A stretch of DNA of 64,000 nucleotides from Baylisascaris procyonis (lineage: Eukaryota; Nematoda; Chromadorea; Rhabditida; Ascarididae), in NCBI GenBank assembly GCA_037389465.1, contig JAZARR010000089.1:248001-312000 (forward strand). Direction: 5' to 3'. A model generated the notes under the pieces. The model was not told the DNA's origin, searched no databases, and saw only the letters and a program-made list of their open reading frames with translations. Numbering within the stretch: position 1 is the first letter of the stretch; each line of letters starts with the position of its first letter. A program made the position numbers and the translations under genes. Below are positions 37,098 through 50,500 of the stretch, in pieces.

Positions 37098-37131
37098 TGG
37101 GGGAGGGGGTGGGATGGGGAGGAAGGGGAGG
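37098..37131 (+). repeat. G-quadruplex-type tract
   Basis: Starts GGGGGAGGGGGTGGGATGGG and continues with two further G runs, five to six runs of three or more G within 34 bases. Confidence 0.75.
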
Positions 37132-37433
37132 TGATGAAGCAGTCTCTAGATGATTTCTGGATAGTCATGATTAAGACTTTCATTTCTGGAAGCGTTTCAA
37201 GGAAATAAGGTGATAAATCGACAAGATGAAGCATATATGAATTCCAAATTGAGATGCCTGCTAAAAAATAATTGCATCGGCTTTTTTTTTTCCATTAACT
37301 CCTCTCAATATTGCTTCATTATAAATGAATAATCATCTATTCAATCTATTCCACTCTATTCTTTATTCATCAAAATTATTATTTTTTTCGTAGATATTTC
37401 TTAGCTTTGAAAGCATTCAAATAAATAAATAAG

Positions 37434-37464
<31 letters not shown>

Positions 37465-40400
37465 ACAAATAAATAAAAATTCAATAGTTCAATAATTAAA
37501 TCTAATAATTTAAAAAACAACAAATAAAATTCAATTAAATCATATTTTCTAAAATATCCTTTTTTTTTGTTCATTTTATCAACTATTTTTTTTAAATTAC
37601 GAACTTTTGCCAAGAGAAGAGAAAGTCCGATCAATATTATTATATTAAAGCCTAGTTAATAGGTGAAACAATACAATCGTTACTAGAGGCAATTAATTAA
37701 AATAGAATTTTTATTGATGATGATAATCATTTGCAAATATATATCTTCAATTAAAAAAAAATTAAGTTTATATTTCAGGTTCTTAAGCGGGGAATTTTAT
37801 AGAAGATCAACGATTTGATTTAACCATAATCCAAAAAAGTCATATTTAATTTTTTCTGGAAAATATAAAACTTGAGCATTTTGGAGTTTTTCGAAAAACT
37901 TGTTTTATCCGGTGGAAAATGATTGATATAGATCAAGTTTTTTCTCAATTATCGAAACAAGAGAGCTGTCATAAAATCCAACTTGCTTCTTTCATTTAAA
38001 AATCTTTTGATATAATTGGGTAGAAATTTTCTAATTTCGAGTAATAACTCAAGGGGAAAATTCCATAAATAACATGCCACCGTATTATTCGTTTATAAAC
38101 CCAGGATTTATGCAATTCACAGATTTTCATTGTTGACTTATTTCTGGAAAAAGTGTATATATGATAAAAAGAGACTTAGGTTATTCGGAAATTTTAAAAG
38201 GGACATTACTTCGAGAGGAAAGTGGGGAATAATTACCCTATACTCCACTTATAAGGATTTATACTTAAAATCGGGAGTTGTTTTTAAAGTAAGTATACTT
38301 CTTTAGCAAGCTTTTTAGAGATAATATAGAGCCAAGTGGAAGATTATAGTGAGAGGGGCTTCTAAACAAAGAAATACGGTACATGAACAAAATATATTCA
38401 CTATCTAAGCTACTGCATATTTGAAAGACAAATTATAGGCTCTGAAGAAAATATTTATTGATACCCGATCAGGTAACATCTAATATAGCTAATTTAATAA
38501 TTGTAATATTTTATTTTAATTTAAGAAAAATAAATCATTGAAGAAAGAGTGAGAGAATTATAAATCAATTGTGTTATTTTAAGTTTCTTCTCATTCACAT
38601 ATGTTTTTAATCTGTAAAGAGAGAGAAAAATAGAGAGAGAGACAAAAAAGTTTAACTCAATTACGCACATCAATATATGAAACACATGCGATAGAGCTGC
38701 TTTTGAAATTACTTCTTTGAAAAAATTTTGTCAGTTTTTAGTATGAAACTCCAAAAATTTCATAAATTTTTTGCTATCGAAATTGATCTTTATGAGATCA
38801 TGCTATCGATTTTCGTATCGCCTAAATTGATCTCGATGAATTCAATCAATAATCAATGTTGTGGCAGCTATGTCATATAAATTTTCTATGCAAATTTGGA
38901 TGTAAGATGTAAAAATGTAGATTATGGAAAACTTCATGTGAATTTTAATCATAAATGCTTTTTTTTTAAGGTTGGATGAGTCTATTTTGTAGTCGAATAA
39001 TGGCGGGATTCATGATCTTCTTGTGAAAATCTCTCCCAACCTATATTGATACTTGAATTGTTCAGAAATTGCCTTGAAGGCTTATAGAGTTGGTTGATCG
39101 CATTCTGTGGGCTTTAAGACACAAAAGACTCTAGCAATTCTTTGAGGCACATATAGTTCATTCTCGACATTTTTTAGAATAATGCAACATAGTTATGGTC
39201 CATATATCTCGTTTCAGATGTTACGTTTCATTCACTATACTATAGGTACTGTTTTCCGATATGCCAATATGCTTTATTATACGGTACCATAAAAAATACT
39301 GATTTCCTTTATTTACAATTTTTCTATTGGTATGACTCTAACGGATTAATGAGATCTTGTTTCATTGCTTTTTTCTTGCTTACTTGGATTTCCTTTCTTT
39401 ACGATAATGTCAGTACTAAATATTTTATGCTAATAAAATAATATTTATGCTAATATTTTTATTGATTTTATTTTGTTATTTATTTTAACTTCTCTTTGCA
39501 TTCTTCTTTATTTATTTGAATAAAGATTTATTCAATTCATGATTGATTCCAAAAATTGCAAGAAGGTGGAAATATTAGTGATAGAGAAGAGGATCGTAAG
39601 TAAGCATCAAGTATAAATCCAAGAAAAAAATTACTGATATTGTGATAGAGGGGCACTTCAAAAGATGCTTTGTCTACAATCATTAACTTATTCAATGTGT
39701 TATATCCGATAGATTTAAGATTAAAGTTCTCTTAATTTTTAACTAATTGCCGAATTTCGATTAAATCGTTGAGGATATTCGTGATTACACGTCAACAGGT
39801 GTCGTTTCCATATGTTTTCTCTCTTTGTAATTTGTAATTTCCTTTGACATTTCTCATTCCTTAATGTGTAGCCTCTATATAAATTGAACAACGCTTTGAA
39901 ATCTATGCAGAATTTCACTAATTTTTCATTTGTTTTTTTAAAATGTAATTTTCCATATGTTTTGAAAAATTTTCTATAGTTTCTATGCATAGTTTAAGAG
40001 TAAAACGATTTTTCGATGATTTGCTGAGTGAATCAAGTTAAAAAATAATATAATACGACAAAATTATTTGCTTAAAATAATATGCAAATATTGCATAAGG
40101 TTATTATTGCATAAAATGCAAAATTAAGGCACTGCATAGTACTTTTCTTAAATAAACTCTAAAGATACAAAAATATAATGAGTTACTTAATGGTGAAAAG
40201 TTTTGTTGTTCGTCCAATTTTTGAATTCTAACGATCGAATGTTCTTAACAGACGAATATTTTAACTTTCTAAACTTTATTCAGGAATTAAAATCTTCGCT
40301 CATTATTTGTGAGGTTGGATCTCTACGACATTTCCGGTCGCCATAGTTCCTAAAAAAAATTTTTTTCTTTTTTCCGGTTTTTTTTCCGATCGCCATAGTT

Positions 40401-40861
40401 CCCCTCTAATTCCTAAAAGAAATTATGTATGCAAATTTAATCGTTTATTTTCTTATAATTTTGCAAGAATAAAATAAAATAAAATAAGAATAAAAAATCC
40501 AATTTTTTTAGTGATTCATCCGAATTTTTATAAACGTTTATCGTCATAGTTTTATAGTCATTACGATCATATGTAAAAATTTGCTAACCATTCATAGAGT
40601 ACATTTCAATTGATGAATCGCAAATTCAATAAAAATTCCAATTTTCTATGAATATTCTTTTTAAAAAGAAAAGAAAAGAAAAGAAATAAATTTCCTATGT
40701 ACTTTTTGAATTAATTGCATGCAAATGTGTGAAATCAATGAATCTCTTTAAGCATGAAATCCCTCGATAGAGATATATCGGAGTGCATTAATTGTTTAGA
40801 TTGTGTTCTGTTGAGAATATTCTCAATTCTCTTTCGAAGTTTTTTTTTAATGAAGCGAAAA

Positions 40862-40925
40862 TAGATAAGTTTAGCTGACAATTTTGATAAGTTTAGCCGA
40901 CAAATTGATAAGTTTAGCTGATAAT
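40862..40925 (+). repeat. ~20-bp tandem repeat, three copies
   Basis: Three units of GATAAGTTTAGCTGACAA type, with single-base differences, 280 bases upstream of the receptor start. Confidence 0.85.
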
Positions 40926-41209
40926 TCTTAGAATGTATTCACCACTTTCATTTTTTTTAAAAAGTTTATTTACTTCGTTTGCATGCTTTAGCATATAGGT
41001 GGATAATAACCCCTTCCTATTCCCTTTTCCGCCTCATCCCTTCCCCTTTCCCTCCCCCCACACCACTCCGTCCCTCTTTCCTTCACTTCTGTAGGTTTTC
41101 TTCGAATCTGCGAGAAGATAGAACTATAAGAATGGTTATAGATGAATGATTTGTTTTTGATTGACTTTTATAAAGGGGTAACAATTTGAATATTTTTGTT
41201 AATGAAATA

Positions 41210-44200
41210 ATGAATGGTACTCTTGCAGAAATAATGGACGGTTATTGGAATCATTGTTTAACACGTAAAGAGATGCTATTGAGTGGGAATAAACTCGAAC
41301 ATGCACTATTTGGCTATGTGGTACCTATATTGATTTTATTGGGTATCACAGGCAATCAATTAAATCTTTTTGTGCTACTCTCCACTCCAATCAGAAGCAG
41401 GCGAGCCAGAAGCACATACACTATGAATTCCTCAATTTCTAGCAAGTCCGCCTTATAATTCATTTTCGATTCCCTCACAATACTAAATATTTTTTAGCTA
41501 TTTATATCGATAATAAAGCAAGTTCTTTAAAATATAATTTAAAAGGCAAGATAATGCAAAAAAAAGGCATAAACGATGAAAACAATAGATCGAAATACGG
41601 TGACAATAAAAAAATGTTGAAAAATACCCCATAAAAATATATAATTTTTTAAAAGAAATCTGGGAAAATATATACCCTAATGAAGAAATAAATTCCTAAC
41701 TAGTATGAATGCTTCCCTCGACCGGTAGTGATCCAAGCATCTTTGCTCTACTAGATGTTTTGAAGAATAATCAAAGATCTCGTTGAAAGCGGCAAAGTGT
41801 CACTTCATCTGATTTTTATTTTTCAAACTGTTATAAATGGCAAATATGAATTTAAAAAAAATTTTTTTTTAATCGTGAAAATTTAAATTTAATTTATGCT
41901 GAGTAAATTTATCATTTTTTTATTCATGAAAATTTTAAACTTCAATAATCTGCAGGTCTTGGTTACTCTCATATCTAGCAATGAGTGATATTGTTTTCCT
42001 AATTTTTATATTGCCACATTCATTGGCCAATTATGAGATCTTCGCATTCAATAAATACTTTCGGCATTATTATCTCAGTTATAAACTCAATATTATCGCA
42101 ATTACCAATTGGGCTTCAGCACTTGCAGTCTGGTTGGATTTTATGCTTCAATTTGAAGTTTCAACTTTAGCTTATCGCCTCGTAACCTGACATTAACCTA
42201 TTCATTGGATAATTTTTGATACAATGATGAAGATCGTTTAAAAACCGGACTTGAAGTGAGAATTTCCTGATAAAGCAGTCGGGAATCATCCAGAATCACC
42301 CTGTATTTTTCATGGTTTTTTTGTATATACGGCCGATGTTCTTTCAAAGGATTATTCGTAGTAAATCTCATCGCTTTTGCATCTTTTTTTTTTTTTTTTT
42401 TCAGTGAGGCTTTAGCGCTAAGTAGCAGGGAATATGAACACGCAAGAGTTATAATTAATATAAAATGTGCACTGAAACGCTATCATAGCAAAGAGTGAAA
42501 TCTTTTCCTTAAGTCGGCACGATATGCGTTTTTTGCATCCCTCGCTTATCAATCAATTACTTCTACAAATTAGCAGTAAAAATTAAAATATGCAAAATCA
42601 CTAGTTCGTAAAAACTTTCAAAAAAAAACGTCTGACTGATCTTCATTCCGTCACCCCTCCCCCTCCTCATCCTCTCTCCCTCCCCCTCCCTCTTTCATCC
42701 TCCCCTGTCCCTTCGAATAAATATTTTTGCTAGGCTCCTTGCATAATTTCAGGATAACGTTGTTGATTTGTTTCGAACGCTTAATTGGGGTGCGATATCC
42801 ATTATTTGTGCGTCGCTATGCAATAGATACACCATCATGGCGAACATTTCTAGTGACCGGAGTATTGGCAATGACAGGCATCTTGACAGCATATACGCAT
42901 ATTAGTTACGATATGATTATGAAGGTGTTTTGCAATGGGACACAACTTCATGCAATTCCATTTGCTGTCGATAGTCCCAGGTATATGCTAATGATTGGTA
43001 ATGCCAGCTATGCTAGATAGTCTACGTTGTCTTATAAATTCGTTCAGGTATACTCAAATAAGAAAAAAAAGTTTAGACGAACGAGCATAAAAATTTATCT
43101 AGAAACTAAGGTTAAGTATTATGAAAATTTAAATTTTCCATATGTAATAAATCAAATAACTTTAGAATAGCGATAAAAAGATAAACTAAAAGATATAAAC
43201 CGTAAACTACAATTTGTAAGCTATAAAACCTATCATTATTACTGTTAATATAATTGTAGATGGATGAGTGGATCAGCATTAAATCGTCAATGGTTACGTA
43301 AATTTGTTTTATGGAATGCAAGAATTCATGAAATATTCGTTGTTTTTGTACCAACAATGGTGATTCTCATCGCTAATATAACGCTACTTATCGCATTAAA
43401 GAAAAGGTTTATATCTATATTAAATAATAATTTATTCTTTATATAAAAAGCTGTAGTACCGTATTACATTACTGCAGTATGCTGTAGTATGATGTAGGCA
43501 AACTTCCTCTCTTCATCCCCTCACCCTCCATCCACTCACTGTTTTTTTTTAAGAAAATTTTCTGACAGTATTTGAAAATATTTCACCTCAATTATAAATT
43601 AGAAAAAGTCTTGTAATTCAATAGTGAGACTCAGAAAATCCACAAAAACTCACAGAATGTATGATAAAATCGATTCCTGAAGGGATACCATGCTTCCTTC
43701 GACTTCGTAAGAGGGACAATCGAGAATTTTTTTCTTGAACCTCCCGAACTTCACTTTGATGGAACTCCAACTTGAATTTCAACCAAAATTTCTCGTTATG
43801 ATTGAGCTTGTATTCATTTGCAGAAATGAATTTCTTCGAACGGCTTCACAACGTTCTCATCCGTTGACATCATTAACCCGAATGGAACATAATATAACAT
43901 GTACAGTATGCGCTATTGTTACGTGTTTTACGCTTACACAGGTCAATGACCATTTATCGATTCATATAATAAATGTAATATAAAAATATACTCATTATGA
44001 ACTTTATTTTTAGCTCTATCTTAGTCGTGCTTTGCTGCAAATTACACACATCATTAACAACATTAATCTACATTACATAAATGTTTATTAGCATATATGA
44101 CAATATGTACAAATGAAATCTAGAGTATACAAGTAACTGCAAAGAGAGAGAAGGAGGTGGGTGGGATGGAGGGTGAGAGGGGGAAGGGAGGGGAGGGGAG

Positions 44201-44554
44201 GGTAATGCGAAGAGAGTGCTAAAAAGTAGATCATGATGTTTATTTATTTGCAGGCTCCATCAGGAATCGTCTCCGCAATGCTTGGATTTAGAGGTATTAG
44301 CACACCTGGATGGAAGCAAGATGTTGTAAGCCACTCCTTAGAATTAATATAGTTTTCCAAATTTTGTTTATGCTCTAATTTTTGCATTCAATTGTTTTAG
44401 CTGTATCCGTTGAATGAAAAAAAAAGTATTTGTCTAATTATTTTAAAAGTACCACATTTTTACCAGTATAATTTCAATTTTAGAGTTTATTTTGTATTCT
44501 GATTAGTTTATTTACGAATGCATTATTATTTATTATATTATAATTGTAATTGCA

Positions 44555-44631
<77 letters not shown>

Positions 44632-45466
44632 TATTAGTTGTTATTATTGCTATTAATTATTATCATTATTATTATTGTATTTTCAAGCCATTTAGTGATT
44701 ATTCCAATTCTTCAATAGAGCATTACAAATATTCAAAAGATTATTGCAGTTAATAATAGTCTATAATATCGATCATCAAATGAACAAACTTTTTTCATTT
44801 ACAGGCTGTGGTGACGAATTTTATGGTTGTTGTTGGGAAGTCAGTAAATTTTTTACTTTTTTGCCTCAGTTCAGCTACTTTCCGTCAACGTCTAATATCT
44901 CTAGTCAAAAGTAAACTCTCAACTGGAAGTGAGTCCAGGTAAAATAAATTTTTTATTTATTTGCTAGTCAATGTTTTTCTTTTTGAAATTCACAGCCTTT
45001 CATATAGATATACGTTTGTATTTTACTGGTATATCCCACTGTTTATATGGTTTATTGAAATGAGATTTATTACTGTATTGACAGTAATCAAATCATTACA
45101 GTTTCCTGTATCCCTTTCCGCATTTCCTACTCCTATTGGCTATTTGCATAAACATCGATTTACATTTGAGCATTTAATTGATTTGTATTTTTTTTAGAAC
45201 GCAATAAATATTTAGCTTTATAATGCAGTCAATAATAATTTTGCAGCATTTTATCACCAAAAACACACTTAACGACATATACTAGCAATCGACTCAATCC
45301 ATGTGAGGTGATTTCTGGAAATAGTAATCCAGGAAAATATTCGAGGATACCGACAACAACAACAACTACTACTACTACTAATACTGCTAATACTTCAATC
45401 AATCAACATAAATCTACAGACGTGGGAATTTCTCTTGACAAACTTCAACGCTTCATTGAGCAATAA
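41210..45466 (+). CDS. Seven-transmembrane receptor, class A peptide-receptor type
   Basis: Eight exons, all phase-consistent: 41210-41445, 41956-42132, 42753-42980, 43260-43406, 43824-43941, 44254-44325, 44805-44938 and 45247-45466, giving 443 residues. TM1 holds the class A GN pair (residues 48-49, ITGNQLNLFVLL). TM2 reads LAMSDIVFLIFILPHSLANY (the LAxxD motif). TM3 ends CFERLIGVRYPLF, with ERL at 146-148 in place of DRY. EL2 has KVFCNGTQ, with a cysteine and a glycosylation site. TM6 is TCTVCAIVTCFTLTQ. TM7 has VVVGKSVNFLLFCLSSATFR then QRL, lacking a standard NPxxY. The extracellular N-terminus carries NGT. The cytoplasmic tail holds a Thr run encoded by ACA/ACT repeats (45356-45390). It resembles nematode neuropeptide/FMRFamide-type orphan receptors, but I cannot assign the ligand. 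The donor of exon 1 (GTCCGC) is weak. Confidence 0.93.
44143..44205 (+). repeat. G-rich tract in receptor intron
   Basis: Repeated GGGAGGGG-type runs on the sense strand about 50 bases before exon 6, compatible with quadruplex folding in DNA or in the pre-mRNA. Confidence 0.7.
44555..44650. repeat. (ATT)n microsatellite
   Basis: About 25 consecutive ATT units in the receptor intron before exon 7. This run creates a meaningless poly-Leu frame. Confidence 0.95.
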
Positions 45467-47504
45467 TGAAGCATTTATTTATTGTCATTTTATTTCTTAT
45501 ATTTATTATCGATATAGTCAAATATCAATTTTTTGACTTGGATGGCAAAAAAGTAATGAGTATAAAAGTAATGTTTGAGAGTGTAGAGTAATATCGCAAG
45601 ATAAAAAAATTTTTTTTTTGATCAAGTAGCAAGCCTTTGAGGTTCAAGAAAATTTCATCATATTACACCTTCTGCTGCAATTGATATGTGATACCGTAAA
45701 ACATTGCTTAGAAACCCTGAGTTTATAAGTTTATCATCACTTTTTTGAGAGACGTAAAATCTAAGACGTACCTGAAATCAGTGAGGGAGAGGTTATAATT
45801 TTTTTTTGGATTTATAATCAATAGAGGAGTTGCAATTTCTATAATTTTTTTCAGATGATGTTTGAATGAAAAACAAATTTTTCTTTTCCTCTCAGAATGC
45901 AAAGCGAATCCAGCATGAGGATGACGGTTGATCTATAAACATCAAAAAGGAATTATAGTTATTTGCCTTTAAGTGCTCCACCTGGATTAAATGGTGTAAT
46001 GAATCCTGGAAAAAGGCTTATAATCATGATGATGGGAGGCTTATAATTATTATCTTACTGTATGATAGAGGCATAATATTCAACAATTAAATTCTTCAAA
46101 CAGAATAGATTTATTTCGTCCAATAAAGATAACAGATTGTATTTTTTATTTGGTACTTGCTATTTACAATTTAGTGATTCTATTTATTTATTTCCTTTAT
46201 TTTTTATTTTCTTTTATTTTTTTATAATCATTTTTACATTCATAAATGATGAAATCATCGGAAATTTACATATGTTTCATTCGGACTTTTTTTAAATTTA
46301 TAACTAAACAAATATCGTCACGTTGTGATAATATGTAAATATGACACATTTTCTATTGTTGACATTGTATATGACGTATTTCATTTTTGCATCCATCTCT
46401 TTCATCGTTCATTATTTCATTCTATCTTTTGCGTAATTGTCACCCGATTTTTCCACTTTCTTTTTTTCCTTAGCACCGACAGCTATGTAATTGTTTTATA
46501 TAAATTTTCGTTTATTTTTAATAAATTTTTCTAAATTATTGCTTTAATTTATTTTAATTATTTTAATATTATTTTATTTTAATAAATATTATTTTTATTA
46601 ATGAAAAATTTTTTAACGGATTTTCAGAATGTATCGAACAATGATTTCATAATTAAATGATTCAAATAAAATAATTCATTCGTTGTTGTGATTACCCTAT
46701 AGCCCATTACCTTTATACAAATGATCGCAGAGAATTTTTGAATTTATTAATACGCTATTTTAATTGCAATTTAAAAAAATGTGTTTTTACTTTAGAAAAA
46801 AAGATCATTTATATTATTTAACAAAACTTATCAAAATATAGATAGATTTATTATTTGCTACTAAATGTTTATTGTTTATATATTTACAAAACTATTCAAG
46901 ATCACAATCAGCAAGTATATCATGTCGTATTTAGGTGAAAAATAAATATCATTTCGTTTTTCATAATTTTTGTTTTAAAATTTTTATCGATAAAAAAGAA
47001 AATATTGCGACGAAAACAATTAGAGATTCTCTTCAACGATGAACATTGAAACTGAAGGAATTGAATTTAATATAGAAATTGGATTAATTTAACTCATAAT
47101 TCAAAGACATAATAACTTCATATATATACGATGTGCAATTACCATATTTGAATATTTGTGAATGCTTGTGATATACAGTCAAGTTTTGACCCCTATTAAT
47201 ATTCAATCTTATCAAAGATATTTAGAGAGTTTCGTAAATTTTTTTCGTAATTGAGTCCGAAGGTCAATCCTTGACATTTGAGTGACTCGAATCTCGACGT
47301 ATAATTGTGAAAGGTCACGAACTTATGCAATTGCATTGCAAGAGATCACAAACTTATGCAATTGCATTGCAAGAGATCATAAACTATCGTTATTGTGACG
47401 TTAATTGTGTTCGTGTCGTATCCTTTAATATGGACACTTCTCGAGAAACATTCTGCAACATCGATATTCACGCATAATACGATCAAGGCAACGATTAAAA
47501 GCTA
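45467..47504. other. 3' flanks between two convergent genes
   Basis: Very AT-rich; contains the untranslated ends of the receptor (+) and of the lysine-rich gene (-). A perfect 31-bp tandem duplication lies at 47320-47382. No other gene was seen. Confidence 0.6.
47320..47382 (+). repeat. 31-bp tandem duplication
   Basis: Two copies of a 31-base unit beginning ACTTATGCAATTGCATTGCA and ending AGAGATCACAA/AGAGATCATAA, each containing the palindrome TGCAATTGCA. Confidence 0.85.
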
Positions 47505-50500
47505 TTAAAGCATAGAGTTATTCTTCCGTATCAAATGTTCGCCTAATATCAGCGATTTGTCAAGTAAAAGTTCTTTGAGGCTCTTGAGTGGTTCAGCAAT
47601 CCAGGTGTATTCATGTTCGACTCTACCTATGGATAGCGGTGCAGATGTATTCAAGTACATATAACGAATCATCCGGTCGACAGAATTTTTATTAACCGCT
47701 ATCATTCGAACATTTTTGATCTGCATTCATCCTCTGCAAACCCATTGAATTAAACCTTCTAAATGTCTATATTTTTAAACAGTAAACTTCAAATATGCTC
47801 ATCAGAGTTTGTAATTTAAGAAATGCGAAAAAATTTTGCCAGTTAAACGAAATTTAAATATAGAGATCGGTCTTGTTCGAATGGTTGAACTATGCAAATG
47901 CTTGAATTATTGAATTTCATCATCTAAGCAACGATTAAATCAGATCGTTAGCGAGAAATGATCGCTCGAACCTATTCGATCAATCGTTTGTTTGGGTAGG
48001 ACGATCATAGTGGAGTTTGGAGCATGAAGAATTTGAATAATACCCCAGAAGTAACTTATTCGAATATATTTAAATATCTATAAAAATGTTTACTCTCTTT
48101 TATTTTTATCTTTAATCAAAAGTACTTTTTCTTAGCATTCAATAATTTAAAAATAGAAATTAAATAAATGATGAGAAGGTAATCTATATTTTCACAAATT
48201 CTAAATATTTTTAAAAAATTATTTTAAATATTCAGAAAATAGAAGATAAACGATTACAATTCGTTTTGAGCGTTCATATGATGTACGATTTTGTCGATAT
48301 TCCTTTGAATCTTGTGTGGGTAATGTTGTAGTTTTTATCTATAATAATGTAAGAGCTAAACTTTTTATTGAGATGATTGATGAGAAATATTTCCTCTAAA
48401 ATATGAAACATGTAAAAAATTTTCCGCTTTTTAGTTCAAATTTGCACGAATTTTTGCCCATCCAAAAAATTGCATAAAATTTGCATAAAAATTGCAAATT
48501 TATGGATATATCTTAAATTTTACTATCGCATTTCGTATACTTTGCATTAAATTGCCTTTTAGATTAAGTTTACAGATCCACGACATTATTCTTTTATGAA
48601 ATTTTGATCTACGAGATCATTCTACGTGATTTCAGGGTTTATAAATTAGCCTAATTTGAGGATTCATAAAATAAATATGCAAAAAATTGTTCCATTTATC
48701 GATCTAATTGTTATTTTTTCAGAGATAACAATAAAGATAGAAACTTCTTGTGTTTTCTTTTCCTCAATTGTTGATCGAAGAAATTCGCTATGCGATTGTT
48801 GAGTCCGAACTGATGCCTCTGATGGTGTTCTAAAAGGTTTTAGAATTTCACTCATAGAAGAATGAGGGCGAGGGGGGACAGTCTGTTAATAATGTGAGGA
48901 GGAAAGTCGATGAGGTGAGAGAAACTGCAGGAAGCTGGAAGGAAAGGCTGTCGAGAACCTGTCTATGCTATTTCATCTGGTCTTTCAATAGCTAGCTTTG
49001 GGTCATTAGCTTTAGGCCACCAATCAAGCCATTAAGCCCTTTTTTGCCTTTATCGACTATTTTTTAATGCACATTGGCACTCGATGAATTTTGATTGTAA
49101 ACGTTTATTTACGCTCTTTGAGGTGTTTTTTTTCTCATAAAATTTCGCATATCGTTCATCAAATATTTAAAAAACAGAGACGAAATAGAACGAATGGATA
49201 ATGTTGCAAAATTTATTTTCACTATTGCAAAATGAAACTCATAAATATATTGTGAAATTTGTAAATCTTTCGTTGAATTATAAAATTGTAAAAAATTTAG
49301 AGGATTTAATTCGCGAAAAAAAACAAACAAATAAAAAAGTTGTTGAAATATTTTTTAGAAAATGCAAAAACTCATAAATACTTTAATCATTGGAATAGAA
49401 ATTTTATATTGAAGTAAATCGAAATATCACTCAACAAATGATAGCAAAAATATAGTAAAACTTTTCTAGTCGTTACTATTCCCTTTCGGTCTCACAATGA
49501 TTTTCTGTAAAATAGTTACAGTACTCACACAGGTACACAACTGCTATCGCCCCAATCGGTAATATCGATTACTCCATCTGTAAATCGGACAATTCTGCTG
49601 AAAAATAAAAAATTACCATAGAAGTTCATTTCGAATATTTCAATATTACGGCTGATGTTGCATTAAAATGTGCCTTATTACCACACCGAACTGAAGTTAA
49701 CTATGCAGACGAATTTATAAAAGAGTCTGACTCCGGAATCGCTCAGCATTGCCTACCACAACGAATGAAAAAGATTTGCGCATAACATATTTTAATTTTT
49801 CAAATGTGATTCGCAAATTTAAAAATCAAACTGAATTGTATGTAAATTTTGATTAATGTTAGAAGCTACTATGCAAAGTATATGCTAAACTGTTAAGTAC
49901 GTCTTTATAAGCCCTACCAAGTATTTTTTTTATGTTGACAGTACTACGGGGATGGGGGAAAGTAGTACAACGTGGGATTTTATGTCTCGATGAAAACATT
50001 GATATTTTGGCAACATGGACGGTCTATCATCATTCTTAGATTTGTCTGGATCTCAGGTCTTGGTTTGACTCCAAAAACACCACAATTAGATTAGAGACTT
50101 ATCCAAGTTTTAATAACTGTTTACAAATAAATTTAATATCATTGAAGTAAATAATTCAATAGTGTCGCTAATAATGCAATTATTATTGAATTGTAAATAA
50201 TTAAACAATTAAAAAATAATGAACAATAATTGAAAAGAATAAAAAATAAACCTATGATTTTGAGGTTTATATAATCGTTGTTCATCTTTATTTGGCATTG
50301 AGAGTGAATTCGAAAGAAACGTATTACGACGTAACGTTTGACATGTAAATGTTTCACGTTTTTCAAGCTCTTCAAGTGGTGCATTCGCATCCCATGTTAT
50401 ACAATCAGATTCCTCAAATTTATTAGCTATCATTTTTGTTGGTCTATTATTCATTTCGAAGTTGAAAATTCTCAAATATTATCTATCGCTAAGCATTTTT

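Larger units (their letters stand above)
36354..41209. other. Intergenic region between phosphatase and receptor genes
   Basis: Divergent promoter-proximal region about 4.9 kb long. It includes a G-rich quadruplex-type tract (37098-37131), AAAT repeats (37418-37480), a basic 83-codon open frame at 39739-39990 (-) with no recognised family, a 20-bp tandem repeat (40862-40925) and a C-rich pyrimidine tract (41010-41085) just upstream of the receptor gene. TATAAAG at 41169 lies 41 bases before the receptor start codon and may be its TATA box. Confidence 0.6.

Noticed and set aside
39739..39990. Basic 83-codon minus-strand frame
   Set aside because: No signal peptide, domain or splice partner; judged a chance frame in AT-rich DNA.
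41186..41209. Receptor frame extended upstream to TTG
   Set aside because: TTG is not expected as a start in animals; the ATG at 41210 gives a normal extracellular N-terminus.
44550..44753. Poly-leucine frame
   Set aside because: Created by the (ATT)n microsatellite inside a receptor intron.
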